Shown here in pieces: positions 35,455-46,270 of a stretch of 59,397 bases of DNA. Position 1 is the first letter of the stretch; each line of letters starts with the position of its first letter. The DNA lies in NCBI GenBank assembly GCA_002812745.2, contig NCSJ02000270.1, positions 1 through 59,397 of the forward strand. The letters run 5' to 3'. This DNA is from Scytalidium lignicola (Eukaryota > Ascomycota > Leotiomycetes). Made by a program: the position numbers and the translations under genes. The notes beneath the pieces were generated by a model. That model was not told where the DNA came from, made no database searches, and saw only the letters and a list, made by a program, of their open reading frames with translations.

Positions 35455-36704
35455 ATGGCCAGCCTTCAATCCGGGCTTATCCCATACACTGCCTTCCTCA
35501 TCGGCATTACTTTCGTGATTGACAGGCTTTGGAAGGCCAGGCAGTTTAGACAGTTTGCAATATCAAACAACTGCGGACCCCCATTGCACTCAGCAAGTCA
35601 ATTACCATGGGGACTGGACCGAATGTACCGGATGGTGAAACTGACGGGCCAGCATGCCGATGTGATGGAAACTGTCATCATACCTAGCTTCCAAAAACAC
35701 GGTTGGACTCATTCATCCAGCGGTCTCCTTGGTGAAAAGTTCATTCTCACGGCAGATCCAGCTAATATTCGAGCTGTTCTCGCAACTCAGTTCAAGGATT
35801 TTGTTACCGGAGACAATCGAGCTGGCGCATTTGGATATCTGGTTGGAAAGTGTATATTTACAACAGACGGCCCATTTTGGGAACATTCGCGAGTCTTATT
35901 CAGGCCACACTTCATGACTGGGCAAATCAATGATCTTGAAGTCACAGAAAGATCGTGTCAGGATGTTTTTAAAGCTATATCAGCCTACCAGGATGGACAA
36001 TGGACTACAGAAATAGACCTCCAGGTTCTGTTTTTGAGGTTTACCCTTGATAATGGGACAGAGTTTCTCTTCGGTGCTAATGTCAGATCACAACTGGCAG
36101 CTATACCAGGTGCTTCAGCAACTAGTGTGATGGACGAAGTTACGAGAATGGCAGCAGATCAAGCTGGAGATGGTATGGGATTCACAGAGGCATTCCACGT
36201 CGCATCAGTTCAAATGACAAAGCGCGCCAAGCTCCAACGGTTATATTGGTTAGCGGACTCAAAAGAGGGGCGCCGAGCAGTTAAATATCTTCAAAAATTC
36301 TGCGATTATTTAGTGGATGTTACATTGCACCAAACAGATCGAGCCAAGGAGAAAGAAAATGAGGGACACTAGGAGAAACACACCCTTCTCAAAGCGCTGG
36401 CACAGGATACACAAGATCCAATTGAGCTGAGGGATCAAGTTCTATTCATGTTAACCGCCGCTAGAGACACTACTGCAGCTCTGCTTAGCTGGATGTTCCT
36501 CATGCTGGCAAAGTATCCTTCTGTATTTCAGAATTTGAGAGCAGCGATCTAGAAGATTTCGGAACAGAATCGTCTCCCAAGAACGACCTCACTTTCCAAT
36601 CTTTAAAGAAATGCAATTATCTACAATGGTTATGTACGAGACGTTACGTATCTATCCCCCCAGGGCCTTTGAACTCAAGAGTTGCTGCCAGGGATACGAC
36701 TTTA

Positions 36705-36854
36705 CTGTCATATTCCAATTCAGCCTGTTTTTTCGCGAAAAAGAGCCTCGTGCACCACTTTTTGGTGCGCGTACCATAGAAAGTAATGCGTGGGATAGAA
36801 TCAATCAATTGCTTACCATACAACGCGTTTCTACACTTGTTTTTCGTGCCATTT
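36705..36854 (+). repeat. Left terminal inverted repeat of the Tc1/mariner-type element
   Basis: 150 bp, ending TTTTTCGTGCCATTT, matched in inverted orientation by 39513-39663. The two arms differ by about five substitutions or indels. They are not AT-degraded, unlike the interior. Confidence 0.9.
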
Positions 36855-36974
36855 TACCGTTAGATATCGAATGCAATATGCCATGTCCAAAATCCAAAAA
36901 AANCGACCAAAAAAAACGACCAAAAAAGCGCCTTCCAAGAAGTTGAAATAGCTCCTAAACCCCTTAACCCTTAT

Positions 36975-37193
36975 TCAATGACTTAGAATTCGACTTATAT
37001 CTTGAACTCTTGTTCCAACAAAACAATTACCGTCTTTTGTAATTGTTACATCTCCAAAGGCTCTAGCTGAACGTTCATCAAGTGTTTTGCTGTCCTTTTT
37101 GCATCCTAATTTGCCCTTCGATTCGACTAATACACAATAACCGGCTAGAACATCTTTACCTTCAGCATCTTTACCTGAACGTAATATAGAGTT
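36975..37193 (-). CDS. Unmutated exon-like frame inside the transposon, unrecognised
   Basis: On the minus strand a likely acceptor (TTTATTTAG) at 37194 opens a clean 73-codon frame ending at TGA 36975-36977. It reads NSILRSGKDAEGKDVLAGYC, VLVESKGKLGCKKDSKTLDE, then RSARAFGDVTITKDGN, FVGTRVQDISRILSH. Composition is protein-like and it carries none of the AT-mutation load of the DNA beside it. It would be the 3' exon of a second gene in the element, whose upstream exons may be hidden in the AT-rich 37200-38440 stretch. I recognise no domain. It could be a captured host gene fragment or an accessory transposon protein. Confidence 0.4.
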   Translation of the reverse strand, partial: NSILRSGKDAEGKDVLAGYCVLVESKGKLGCKKDSKTLDERSARAFGDVTITKDGNCFVGTRVQDISRILSH

Positions 37194-38454
37194 CTAAATA
37201 AAGGTATATTTCGAAGGAAAGATTATTACATCTTATGCATATATAGTTAATCTGAACAACCTTCATTGTCTTTAATATGAATTGATTGTTGTAAAAAGAA
37301 GGGAGTTTATAATTGATTATACAATATATAGATATATACAAGAGGTTTTAAGAGGTGGAGATATGTTAGTATATAGTTATAATATTAAGAGGAAATCTAT
37401 TGTATTTGAAATATATTATAATAATTGATAACAATATCTTAAAAAGATATTCAAGAACAAAGTTGTTAAAAAGGAGAAGATTCTTCAAATTAACATTAAA
37501 TATACTATTAATTTTGACTTATATAACGAATTACCTCTTGAAATAACATATAAGCTTACTTTGAAATGTGTATTTTCAGCTTCAATAGATAAAAATACAC
37601 TTGAATAAGAAGATATCAAACAAGAATCAATACTTAAAAAACAGTGGTTAATAACAAATATTCAACTTGATAAACTATAACAAATAATACAAAANGAACC
37701 CAGAATATAGTACAAGGCTTACTTTATTCAATTTTCATTAATATAATGATTTTTCTTGTTATAATTTTGAAAAATTATATTATAACATAATTAATAAAGA
37801 TTATAATACTCTTTATCTTATTGTTGACAACAAAATAGCTAAAGAATAAGCAGTTAAAATCCACAAAAGCAGAGTAACTCTTGAAAGATCTTTTATAAAG
37901 GTAATTGTTATAATAACAGTTTATAACAAGTAATATAAGTAAAGGAAGGATATTAAAAAGAGGTTGAATTCAGAGGTTTCGTCAATTATAACAGTAACTC
38001 TAAGTAATTATATTATATACAATTTCAGTAATAATAGTATACCTTATAATATTCTAATAATAGAATCATGATATATAATACTTATATTCTTAAATTAATC
38101 AACAGCTTAAAATCAAAATAAANCTATTTAACAAGGAATCTACTTGCTTATCAAGTTTACTTTAACTAATTGTTGACAACGAAAAATTAATCTTATCTTT
38201 CTAAATATATGTACATGTTGAAATACTATAATATATACAAGATACAAAGCTTGACAAAGTGTTTAAGATCTTATTAACTCAAGATATTTCTCTTATGTAA
38301 TTAAATAAGTTAGAAGATAATAAAATCAAGTTGTTTTCATTATTATAAGAGAAGGTTATGGATATGAAACTATATATTTCAAGATGGAAAAAAGTATATA
38401 AACAAGAAATTTCAATTGATTTTGTAAATATTAATGATTAACTAATAATATTAT

Positions 38455-39514
38455 ATTATTCTTCTTTAACTCCTTGATAGCTAGCATGGTAAAAGTGGCT
38501 ATGAGTGTTCTTAACAACCTTTGGACTATTATATCTTTTAACTTTGTTAATATTTATATATAATATATCCTTGAATTCTGTAATAGTAGAATAATAAGAA
38601 TTATAATGTTGATGAAGCTATTTCTTCAAATCATTAAAACTCTCTTTGATTAAGTTTAAAAAGGGGTAATATAATGGTAAAAATCTAAGTAAAACTCCCT
38701 TTTCATTATATATAACTTAGAGTTGTTATTTTTGATAGATTTTATAATTATCCATGATTAATACTAACTTTTTGTATAGCTAGGGATTATACAATAATAA
38801 TACATTTGTAATAATTTAATTTTCAAATACTTCTATTGTTATGCTCCTTTGTAAAGTGATAGTGGAAATATACTCTTTTATTATATATACTAACAATATT
38901 AACTACTTCTCTGATTATTTCAACTACTTCTTCTTCTTTACTAGTATTCTTATAAGTACTTATCTATATTTCTAGTCTTTTGTATGTTTGTTGCTTGTAG
39001 ATTTATTTACAAATATAAGTTGATTAATTGTAAAGTTCACAGATTCAATATATTAGTTATTGATAAGAAGTTGATTTTGTTAAACAACAATATATTTAAG
39101 CTTTTTATAAGTAATATTCAGCTTCTTTNAAAAGCTTTGAAATCATTGATTAATTAAGTTTTATGTTAAATTCGTTATATATAAAGTTTACAACTTCATC
39201 TTGATATAAATCATTTGATGTATATATAACTTCTTTTATTACTTGTTCAATATCTAGTATTATTACTGAAGAACAACCAGCTTTTCCTCTCAAATTTACC
39301 CTATTGTTTTGTTGGTTTTTAGCTTTCAAACAATATATCGAACAGTTTCGTAAGAGACATCAAAAGCAATAGCAATTATGTATTTATCGTCGTTGGTATT
39401 CAGGAGAGTACATTCGATGGCTTTCATGGTCTCTGGAACAAGCCTAGGCGCTATAAAAGAGTTGTATATGCTGAAAAAGTCGATATTATGATAGGAATTG
39501 TAACATATGAGCAA
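38455..39514 (-). pseudogene. Tc1-like DDE transposase remnant
   Basis: On the minus strand from about 39450, MKAIECTLLNTNDDKYIIAI and AFDVSYETVRYI form the N-terminal helix-turn-helix. Further on come QDEVVNFIYNEFNIKL (about 39150-39190), LIFVNKSTSNKHTKD (about 39000, the first catalytic Asp region FVDES with GAT and GAG turned to AAT and AAG), LIMDNYKIYQK (about 38750, second Asp intact), and FLNLIKESFNDLKK (about 38640, the catalytic Glu). The spacing of the last two is about 35 residues, as in Tc1-like enzymes. Many TAA/TAG stops and Asp-to-Asn changes indicate RIP. Inactive. Confidence 0.75.
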
Positions 39515-39663
39515 ATGGCACGAAAAACAAGTGTAGAAACGTGTTGTATGGTAAGCAATTGATTGATTCTATCCTACGCATTACTTTTCTATGGTACGCG
39601 CACCAAAAAGTGGTGCACGGGGCTCNTTTTCGCGAAAAAACAGGCTGAATTGGAATATGACAG
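39513..39663 (-). repeat. Right terminal inverted repeat of the Tc1/mariner-type element
   Basis: 151 bp, the inverted partner of 36705-36854; ends CAGGCTGAATTGGAATATGA plus CAG before the TA. One N lies in a homopolymer at about 39626. Confidence 0.9.
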
Positions 39664-39872
39664 TACCGACAGGCGGAGGTCCAGATGGAACCAGCCCCAT
39701 CGCTATACCCAAAGGTCAAACCATAAACATTTGTCCATATGCCATGCAAAGACGCACCGATTTATGGGGCGAAGATGCAATGGAATTCAAACCCGAGAGG
39801 TAAGATAATAGCACTTGTAGGGGACGCCTATGTAACCATAAACTTAACCTAATTAAGTAGTAGCATCTAAAA

Positions 39873-40228
39873 TACTGTACCGTGGTACAGGCCATAAGTA
39901 AGGTAAAAAGTGGCGTTAAGGTACAAGGGTATCGAAACACCGACCATTCTTAACTGAATGGGCAATCAAACGCTCTTTTATTATATTCCTTGAATTTGCA
40001 TAAAATTGAGTGTAATCAGATCAAATTATCAAAACTCCTTAAAAGCAGCATAGCAAAGTTGCTCAACTAAGAACCCATGATCTCTACCCTTGCTAGCGGT
40101 TTTTACCTTACTTATGGCCTGTACTGTAGTAGGACAGCTTATAACTTTATTACTTGATTCAGTTAAGTACTGTACCCACCCTATTAATGCTATTACCTTA
40201 CTTCACTGCTGTACCTCCGTATACAGTA
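39873..40228. repeat. Degenerate inverted-repeat element downstream of the P450
   Basis: TACTGTACCGTGGTACAGGC (39873 on) is matched loosely by the reverse complement of the right end (TACTGTATACGGAGGTACAG, ending 40228). GTACAGGCCATAAGTAAGGT plus AAAAA is also repeated exactly inverted at 40102-40122. Several nested GTACAG/AGTAAGGTAA units suggest a MITE that has rearranged. It occupies the place where the last P450 exon is expected. Confidence 0.55.
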
Positions 40229-40422
40229 AAAGCTAATACTAGTTGCTGAAGAAGAAGGGTGACTGCGGAAATAAACAAGCTGGAATAAGGAAGCACGAGA
40301 ATCTGGAGGTCAACGGTATATTCAATTGTTTCTAAGCTAGGTAACATCATCATCGTGATGATCATGACCATCATCTCATGCTAAATTTTGTAACTATGCA
40401 AGAAAAAAAAGAAAACACCTTT

Positions 40423-41259
40423 TTACCAAGGTACCTCTTTCATGGAGCCATCAACAAATTCCCATTGAGTACCACCTGGGTAGTCTCCCTCAATGAGCCT
40501 AACCACTGCCTCTGCGCCATCTTTTGGGTCTCGCCCGGCTGCATTAAAGTTCGTGAAGGCTGTCTTCAATAGACCAGGAGCCACTGAGTAAAATTGAATG
40601 TGGCCACTCGTTTTGCCTTCTCCTTTGTCCTTGTTCCACCGATCATTTTCAAATACTTGCATGTGTGCAGTAACGCCGTTCAAGCCAACCTTGCTAAACC
40701 TATATGGAGGGTACTTTGCTATGGGCTTAGTATTATCTAGAGTATTTTTGATGCTGCCCAGACCAGATGTGATGTTGATGACCTTTGGCTTCTCTGATTT
40801 CTGGAGGAGCTGAGAGAAACCGCTAGTCACGACCGCAACGGAGGTGAGGTTGATGTCCAGCATGCTATTGATAGTTTTGCGCAGGGTGGGGAGCGAGAAG
40901 TCTGGAATGATTTGGATAACGCCAGTGTTGTTTATAAGAACTGTTTCTTTTCGTCAGCGAGTTCTAACATGGGTTATTCTGCTATTTCATAGCGTACCAT
41001 CCAGTTTCTGGTAGTTGATGGCAACATATTTGATTGCCTCCAGAATCTGCGCATCGTCGGTGACGTCGAGTTGGAGAACATCGATCTTGGCCTTCACTCC
41101 CTCATTGGCAAGCTCCTTTGCGGCAGCTTCACCACCCTCCTTGTTGTGGCAGGTTAGAATATACACGGATGAGGCATCTCATGCACCCGCAACTTGGAGA
41201 ATGGCATAACCTAAACCCCTGTTTGCTCCTGTGCATAGTATTACTTTACTTGAGCTCAT
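40423..41259 (-). pseudogene. Third short-chain dehydrogenase (carbonyl-reductase-like), one in-frame stop
   Basis: Exons 41259-40998 and 40940-40423 (57-nt intron, GTACGC...AACAG) sum to 780 nt, 260 codons. The start MSSSKVILCTGANRGLGYAI holds the Rossmann TGANRGLG. TGA at 41181-41183 falls where Arg (CGA) is usual, before DASSVYILTCHNKEGGEAAA. IDVLQLDVTDD follows. The NNAG motif is NNTG, a GCT-to-ACT type change. SGLGSI and the catalytic YRFSK are present, and the C-terminus reads VRLIEGDYPGGTQWEFVDG. Both defects are transitions of the RIP type. The start codon is only about 20 bp from the edge of the AT-rich block. Confidence 0.75.
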
Positions 41260-41279
41260 TGTGATGAATTAACCTGTGT

Positions 41280-44200
41280 TTTTCTTATAAGTAATTATAA
41301 TTAACAATTATATCTTAAAGTTATTATGAGACTTTGATAAGCTTTTGCTAAAAATAAAGTTTAATTTGTAAATGAAAGAAAAGATTTTAATATAATACTT
41401 AAATATAAGCTATTTGATAATGATAATAATAAATTTGAAGAAGAATAAGATTAATTAAAGTTTCTTAACAAAAAAATTAAAAGTATTAAAACAAGTAAAG
41501 TCTAAAAGGTTAAATCTTTTTTTTAACTAATCTAATATAATATTAGCATTAATTATATTATACTATATTAAATTAAGAAAAGCTTTTGTATAAGATTTTC
41601 CAAACTAAATTTAATTAAAAATAAATTCTAATATAATTAATGATATTATTAATATAAAAGTATATTTTACAAATAAGTTTACATTTGATATAAAAAAATA
41701 ATTAAAGTCTTCTTTTATGTAATTATTATTGTTAAATATATTAAATAACTTATAAATATTAATACTTAGTTATTAACTTAATTTTATAAGAATTATATAC
41801 AATTATACATATAAAACTATTAATATAACTTTTACTAAAAATCAATACAAACAACATTATTATAAGTTAAATTAAAAATTATAATAATAAAGACTTTTAT
41901 TATTTTATCTTCTTTTCATCTTCTTATCTTTATATGTTTTTATACTTTTTACTTTACTATATATTCAAATACTTAAACAATAAAATAAGTTTATTTTAAG
42001 GAACTTATTACTCTGAGAAGTATAATTTTAAACATTTNNAAAAAACTTTAATTAACTATCTTATCCTTATTATACACTTATAAACCTTTAAGTTTTTATA
42101 ATAATTATCACTTTTATAATTGTTATATTAACTTTTTCGACTTTTACTATTATAAACCAAACAACTAAAGCTTGTAAAAATTAATATTAACTAATAAACT
42201 TTAATATTATACAACAACATTAGAATTCACTTATAATAACATAAAAACCAAGTTTAAATACAATTACTCAAGTAAAGNTTTTTTAAAGGAATAATAAAAC
42301 TAAAACTTGTTAAAGTTATATATAAAATAATCATTTAAGTTATTCTTTATAATTATACTAATNAAAAAAGAAGATATTAAGTTAAATTACTTTNAAAAAG
42401 ATTATTGTTTACTATTGTAAATATTACTCTTTTAAAACATTTGAAAAGGAAATGCTAATTAAGCTTTTAAATCAAACCTCTTTTAAGATTAGTAAGTTTT
42501 CTTAAGTAAATTAACAATTTACTTTAAAGTTAACATCTTATATTAATAATTTTCTTCNTTTTTGTAATATATCTTGATAATTACAATTACAATCTTTTAA
42601 GTACTTGAAAAGAATATATTTCAGATTTAACATTTAAGTATATTATAAGCTTAATTACAGTTATTAACTTAAAAGATATAATTGTTATAATACTCTTAAC
42701 AAGCTTTTGAAAACATTTATACTCTTTTCTTCAACTTTAGAATTATAAAAGCTAAAAATCCTATTTAAATTTATATAATAATTAACTAATATATTTAATT
42801 TTCAGACTTTAAAACTAAAGTATTAAATACTCTTAAAAAATATAATTAACTATGTAAAAGTTTAACTATAACTACTTCTAATTTAAAGCATTCTCAAATA
42901 ACAAAAGAAATATTAATAAAGAAAGATAATATAAAAGAAACAATTATAAAAAAAAACAATTATAAAAAAAAACAATTAAGAAGAAAACAACTAAATAGTA
43001 AATAGTAAAAGGTATAACNAAAAAAGAAAGAAATTATAACTAATAATATAATAACTGTTAACTTTAAGAAATCAAAGTCAATTAGCTTTTATTCNTTTTT
43101 ACTCTCTTTATTCTTTATCTTCTTCTTCTACATTATTTGTCCTTGTTGAAAAGCTTATTGTTTAATAACCTATTCAACTTACTCAAAATAGTAATTAACA
43201 TCTTCAAACATAATCTATTTTAAAAGTATTATAAGAAAATGTTTTAAGAGATAAAGNAAAAATTCTACAAGTAAAAAAAAAAGCTTTACAAGNAAAAAGA
43301 AAGCTGTACTAGTAATTTTATATTCTTTTACTATATAATTAGTACAAATATACTACTCAGAATTATACAATTTACTTATACATATGCATTATATCCTTAT
43401 TTTTAAGTATTATTGTTAATTATCATATAATAAAGATAAGCTTTGAAAATCATGATATTTGTATAAGAGATTAGCTGTGTACAAAAGCCTAAGTTAATCG
43501 AAAAATGCTAAATTATTAATTAAAAGGAGAAAAAGAAGAAGTTGAAGAATTTGCTTACTTAAACAAAGGTTTGTTAGTTATTTATTTGATATAAACTAAA
43601 TAACTAATAAATTTTATAAAGTAAAGGTAAAGAAATTGTTAATGATGAAAATTATACTTTTAACGATATTTTTACTAAAAATTTAAAACTGCTTATTTAT
43701 TGTTAAGAATATTATATTATTATAATAAGCTTTAATTTAAAANGTAAAAATTTTACAAAAGGAACTTCATAAGTTTATCTAATGTACTAACAATCCAGAA
43801 GATATATAAGAGTACTTAGAAAAATAAAGTACTAATAAGGCTAATATTAATAAATGCTTAGAAAAAAGAATAAAAGATGATGATTATATTGATAATCTTA
43901 AAATTATTCTTAATAATGATGAAGAAGAAGAAGAAGAAGATGAGGATAAGGAAATAAAAGATTTTATTGTTAATGATAATAATAAAGAAGAAGATAATGA
44001 TAAAGATGATAATAATGAAGATAATGAAAAAGAAGAAGAAGAAGATGAAGATAATGAAAAGATAGAAGATTACATTAGTGATAACAAGTAAGTAATTAGT
44101 AGATTAGTCTTATTTGTTTAATGTTATTATATTTAATTATAATTGTGAAATTGTATAATATTACTTTACTTAAAACTAAAGGTTAAGGAAATTACTTCTT

Positions 44201-44518
44201 GTATAATAAATCTTAGTATGAATTATTTGACATAATAATAAGTATTTTACTTATATAAGACTAGTACAACATAAAAATAACATGTAAAGCTTTAAGAAAT
44301 TATATAATATTCAATTTCATGTTTATTTGTGTTATTATATATTATTATTATATGTTGTTACTTTTACAAATTGTAATAAGACTTACATTTTGCTTTAGAA
44401 AACTATAAGCCTTATTCCCTTTTATTTTCCTATAGTTATTATATCCTTTTTATAATACATTTATGATAATATTACATTTATTTAAGTTTGAATAAACTTT
44501 TATGTTTAACTAGATTAA
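41280..44518. other. AT-rich block, RIP-degraded repeat of unknown type
   Basis: Extremely AT-rich with no open frame of note. On the plus strand at about 43830-44090 a remnant reads as a strongly acidic tail (runs of GAA/GAT/AAT; DEEEEEEDED then NNKEEDNDKDDNNED). No terminal repeats or enzymatic motif recognised. Many single Ns abut A/T runs. Confidence 0.4.
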
Positions 44519-44909
44519 TGTTATAGGTTTTACTTAACAAGTGATTAGTGTAGGCCTGAGGCTTGATATACAGCAGAGTGTATATAGAGAACTTAGTAAT
44601 CATGTGACATGATTAGGACTTGAGGGACTTGGAGGGTCTAAGGGGTTCATAGACTTATAAGACTTATAAGGTCTAAGGGGTCCATGGACTTATAAGACTT
44701 GTAGGGTCTAAAGGGTTTAGCAAGATTTCATTATTTATATAAGCACATTGTAAGAACATGAGAGTAGACTCCTCATGTTCAACTTAAATACATTATTAGA
44801 TCTTACCCTTGACTTAGTCATTTGCTTATATGTTATATATTTCTATTGTCTTTGAACATCTACTTTACCCTAGGCTATCCAGTGACTTAGATAGCATAGT
44901 TTTGTAATA
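44519..44909 (+). repeat. 5' LTR of gypsy element 2
   Basis: Starts TGTTATAGG, ends TTTTGTAATA (ancestral ...TAACA). About 30 bp longer than the 3' LTR because of an internal repeat of a unit like AGGGTCTAAGGGGTTCATAG plus ACTTATAAGACTT (about 44627-44722). It contains TATATAAGCACATTGTAAGAA (about 44738), a probable promoter and RNA start region shared by all copies. Confidence 0.85.
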
Positions 44910-44930
44910 TTTTGAATATTATTTATCTTG

Positions 44931-46270
44931 ATGAATTAGGATTTGGAAATAGGCATACTAGTAGATAACAACAACAAACAACAACCTGAAGAAGATTCTG
45001 AAGAAGGCTTTGAAGAAGAATCTGAAGAGGGATCTAAGGAAATATCTGAGGAAAGTTTGGAAGATAGTTCTAAAGAAGATCAAGGTGAGGACCAGACTAT
45101 TGAAAAAACTAATATCTAAGAAGGAATATTAGAAGAAGTTGTTATGTTATTAAAGTAACTTACTAAGTTAACAGAAAAATCAATTGTTGGAGAATCATTA
45201 AGAGTTTCAAAGAAGAAGTTAGTATCTCTATTACTTAAACTTGACTTAGAATCAGTTTAAGTACTAAGAGTTTTAAGTTTAGACTTTAATCTAGACTTTA
45301 AGCTAAAAGACAACGTTGAACAAGTTTTAATGATAACACTTAAAGAAGTCAAAATCACTAGGCTAGACTTGTTCTATAAGGACAGAAAGAAGTTTAAGGT
45401 GTATCTTGCTTAAACAAGAATTTATTTAGTATTAAATGATTATTTATTATTTAAAGATATGCATAAGGTTTTGTAGGTATTAACATACTTGAGAGGAGTA
45501 GTTGAGACTTGGTTTTAACTCTTTAAGGACAAATGGTTTGTTATTAACAGAGGAACAATGAAGTAAGGGGTAAGAAACATCCTTGGAAGCTGAGAAAACT
45601 ACATAAGAGAACTCAAACGCTTGTATAAGGATGTTGACAAAAAAAGGAATGCTAAAAGATGATTAGCTCATCTTAAGCAAATTAAAAGCCCTAATGAATA
45701 TACAATACTCTATTATCAGTATACAATATTAGTCAACTAAAGAGAAGAGGTGTATATACATTAGTATAAGACTGGACTAAAAGATTCTATCAAAGAAGAA
45801 TTATATTAATAACTTGTTATTATTACATTTAATACTCTTGTTAACTTGTCCATCAAGATTGAGAATGAACAATATAAGATGATCCTGGACAAAAAGAGTA
45901 AATTGTATTTCAATCAAAAGAAAGACTAANAANAAGAAGGATCATGAAGACTTTATAGAATTAAATGTTATGAAGAAAGGAAAAATTATTAAAGGAAAGG
46001 GAAAGAAACACTTTGGAGGAAAAAGTAAAAAGGAGAATTCTTTTAGAATTTCTTTTGAAAAACTTAATAACAGAAGAAAGAATAAATTGTGTTTTAAGTA
46101 TAGACTTTCTAGGTATATAGCAAATACTTATAAAAAGAATATTAAGTTAAGTTTATCAGTTAAAGTTGAAGTTATGAGAATTCTAAAAATCATAGATATC
46201 TTGTTAGAGTCTTCAGAAGAGAAAAGCTTGAATAAAGAAGGGAACTCTTCAGAAGAAGAAGAAGAATGAC
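44931..46270 (+). pseudogene. gag remnant of gypsy element 2
   Basis: Starts ATG AAT TAG at 44931, then DLEIGILVDNNN and an acidic stretch (EEDSEEGFEEESEEGSKE). LDLFYKDRKKFKVYLA, IYLVLNDYLLF and LTYLRGVVETWF match the conserved retrotransposon gag fold. KNKLCFKYRLSRYIANTYK at about 46079-46133 is a decayed CCHC zinc knuckle (second Cys and last Cys to Tyr, His to Tyr), as expected from G-to-A and C-to-T. Confidence 0.75.

Larger units (their letters stand above)
36705..39663 (-). mobile_element. Tc1/mariner-type DNA transposon inserted in the P450
   Basis: A 2,959-bp element flanked by a TA duplication (36703-36704 and 39664-39665). TIRs of about 150 bp (36705-36854 and 39513-39663) differ at only a handful of bases, begin CTGTCATATTCCAATTCAG, and contain an internal hairpin GCACCACTTTTTGGTGC. 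Removing the element and one TA restores the P450 frame across ACT TTA CCG. A degraded DDE transposase lies on the minus strand at its right end, a separate unmutated exon-like frame near its left end, and about 1.2 kb of unassigned AT-rich DNA between them. It is long for a Tc1-like element, so the middle may be extra cargo or a nested insertion. Confidence 0.88.
35455..39803 (+). pseudogene. Cytochrome P450 (CYP52/CYP63-like), split by a transposon and missing its last exon
   Basis: Microsomal monooxygenase. ATG 35455, an N-terminal hydrophobic segment (LIPYTAFLIGITFVI), FKDFVTGDNRAGAFGYLVGK, DGPFWEHSRVLFRPHF (C-helix), the I-helix VLFMLTAARDTTAALLSW (about 36435-36490), ExxR as ETLR (about 36650) and GPLNSRVAARDTTL. 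There the reading is cut at a TA by the transposon 36705-39663 and resumes PTGGGPDGTSPIAIPKGQTI to FGED-like WGEDAMEFKPER (ending 39803), followed by GTAAGA. RDTTLP-GGGPDG is characteristic of the CYP52/CYP63 hydroxylases of alkanes and fatty acids. Other damage: TAG at 36370-36372, a frame break near 36550, and compensating breaks near 36625 and 36660. The exon with the heme-binding FxxGxRxCxG was not found downstream. Confidence 0.85.

Noticed and set aside
36611..36946. 111-codon frame spanning the P450/transposon junction
   Set aside because: It simply reads out of the P450 in a shifted frame into the TIR; not a fusion protein.
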